Positions 63,895 through 64,000 of a stretch of 64,000 nucleotides of DNA are shown piece by piece (the stretch's first letter is position 1; each line of letters opens with the position of its first letter). Source of the stretch: Agromyces badenianii (lineage in GTDB: Bacteria > Actinomycetota > Actinomycetes > Actinomycetales > Microbacteriaceae); assembly GCF_003070885.1 (NCBI RefSeq), contig NZ_CP028913.1, positions 744,001 through 808,000 of the forward strand, read 5' to 3'. The position numbers and the translations under genes were made by a program. The notes beneath the pieces are model-generated. The model was not told the origin of the DNA, searched no databases, and worked only from the letters and a program-made list of their open reading frames with translations.

Positions 63895-64000
63895 CTATGG
63901 TCGGGCGGGGCTCAGCGACTGCAGGAACAAGGGGTCGCTCGAGAACACGATCATGCCGACGATCAACATCACGACGAACGCCGCGACGCCCGCGAGGAGC
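63895..64000 (-). CDS. C-terminal end of a membrane protein gene (partial)
   Basis: The minus strand is open from the window edge to a TAG at 63895-63897. The visible 35 codons encode a hydrophobic helix (LLAGVAAFVVMLIVGMIVF) followed by SSDPLFLQSLSPARP. It converges on ispH with a 36-bp gap. The family cannot be named from this piece; a DUF6264-type protein often lies next to ispH in Microbacteriaceae, which is only a suggestion. Confidence 0.55.
   Translation of the reverse strand, partial: LLAGVAAFVVMLIVGMIVFSSDPLFLQSLSPARP

Overview
This window is from a high-GC actinobacterial chromosome, very probably a member of the Microbacteriaceae (Agromyces/Microbacterium-like; the genus is an inference). 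The support is the strongly GC-biased codon usage, the many GTG starts, leaderless TAGNNT promoters a few bases before start codons, and typical actinobacterial neighbourhoods: polyprenol-phosphate-mannose mannosyltransferase divergent from rsmI; metG-tatD-rsmA-ispE; tRNA-Gln-glmU-prs-rplY-pth-mfd; mazG-eno-divIC-DUF501; phoH-fumC-xseBA-ispH. Almost all of it is housekeeping sequence with short intergenic gaps. I see no prophage, insertion sequence, CRISPR array or rRNA operon.

Layout. 1-8744: protein O-mannosylation (partial gene), rRNA methylation (rsmI, rsmA), methionyl-tRNA synthetase, a TatD nuclease, isoprenoid synthesis (ispE). 8771-14036: an ABC-F protein, a complete methionine ABC importer (metQ-metN-metI) and a MarR regulator. 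14153-24090: tRNA-Gln, glmU, prs, an acyl-CoA ligase, small membrane proteins including two DUF202 proteins, 6-phosphogluconate dehydrogenase, ribosomal protein L25 with a long leader, peptidyl-tRNA hydrolase and RNase H with a C-terminal extension. 24228-31681: mfd, nhaA, mazG, hisS. 31682-33010: a small accessory island between hisS and eno. It holds a GC-rich tandem repeat and a DUF559/Vsr-like putative endonuclease gene bracketed by two related long perfect palindromes. 33122-38510: eno, a divisome coiled-coil protein, DUF501, a membrane-anchored subtilase, NDH-2. 38564-47690: a short-variable-arm tRNA with anticodon UAA whose 3' end is tandemly duplicated, a Ppx/GppA phosphatase, a TetR-controlled four-gene catabolic-type operon, an ABC-2 exporter with its TetR regulator, and lemA. 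47700-64000: htpX, a YcaQ-like protein, an AI-2E-family permease, threonine ammonia-lyase, greA, a hemolysin III protein, an isoprenyl synthase, a class V aminotransferase, PIN-PhoH, fumarase, carbonic anhydrase, exonuclease VII, ispH and the end of one more membrane protein gene.

The most promising undescribed signal is the palindrome-flanked endonuclease gene at 31797-33005. The two palindromes share an 18-base arm core, keep pairing through compensatory changes, and flank a PD-(D/E)XK-type protein at an otherwise core locus. This is reminiscent in architecture (not in homology) of REP elements and their associated transposase-like proteins. Secondary signals are a roughly one-per-kilobase excess of the word GGATGCC/GGCATCC that bends codon choice, the tRNA 3'-end duplication, and a duplicated translation start that creates a coupled 21-codon minicistron.
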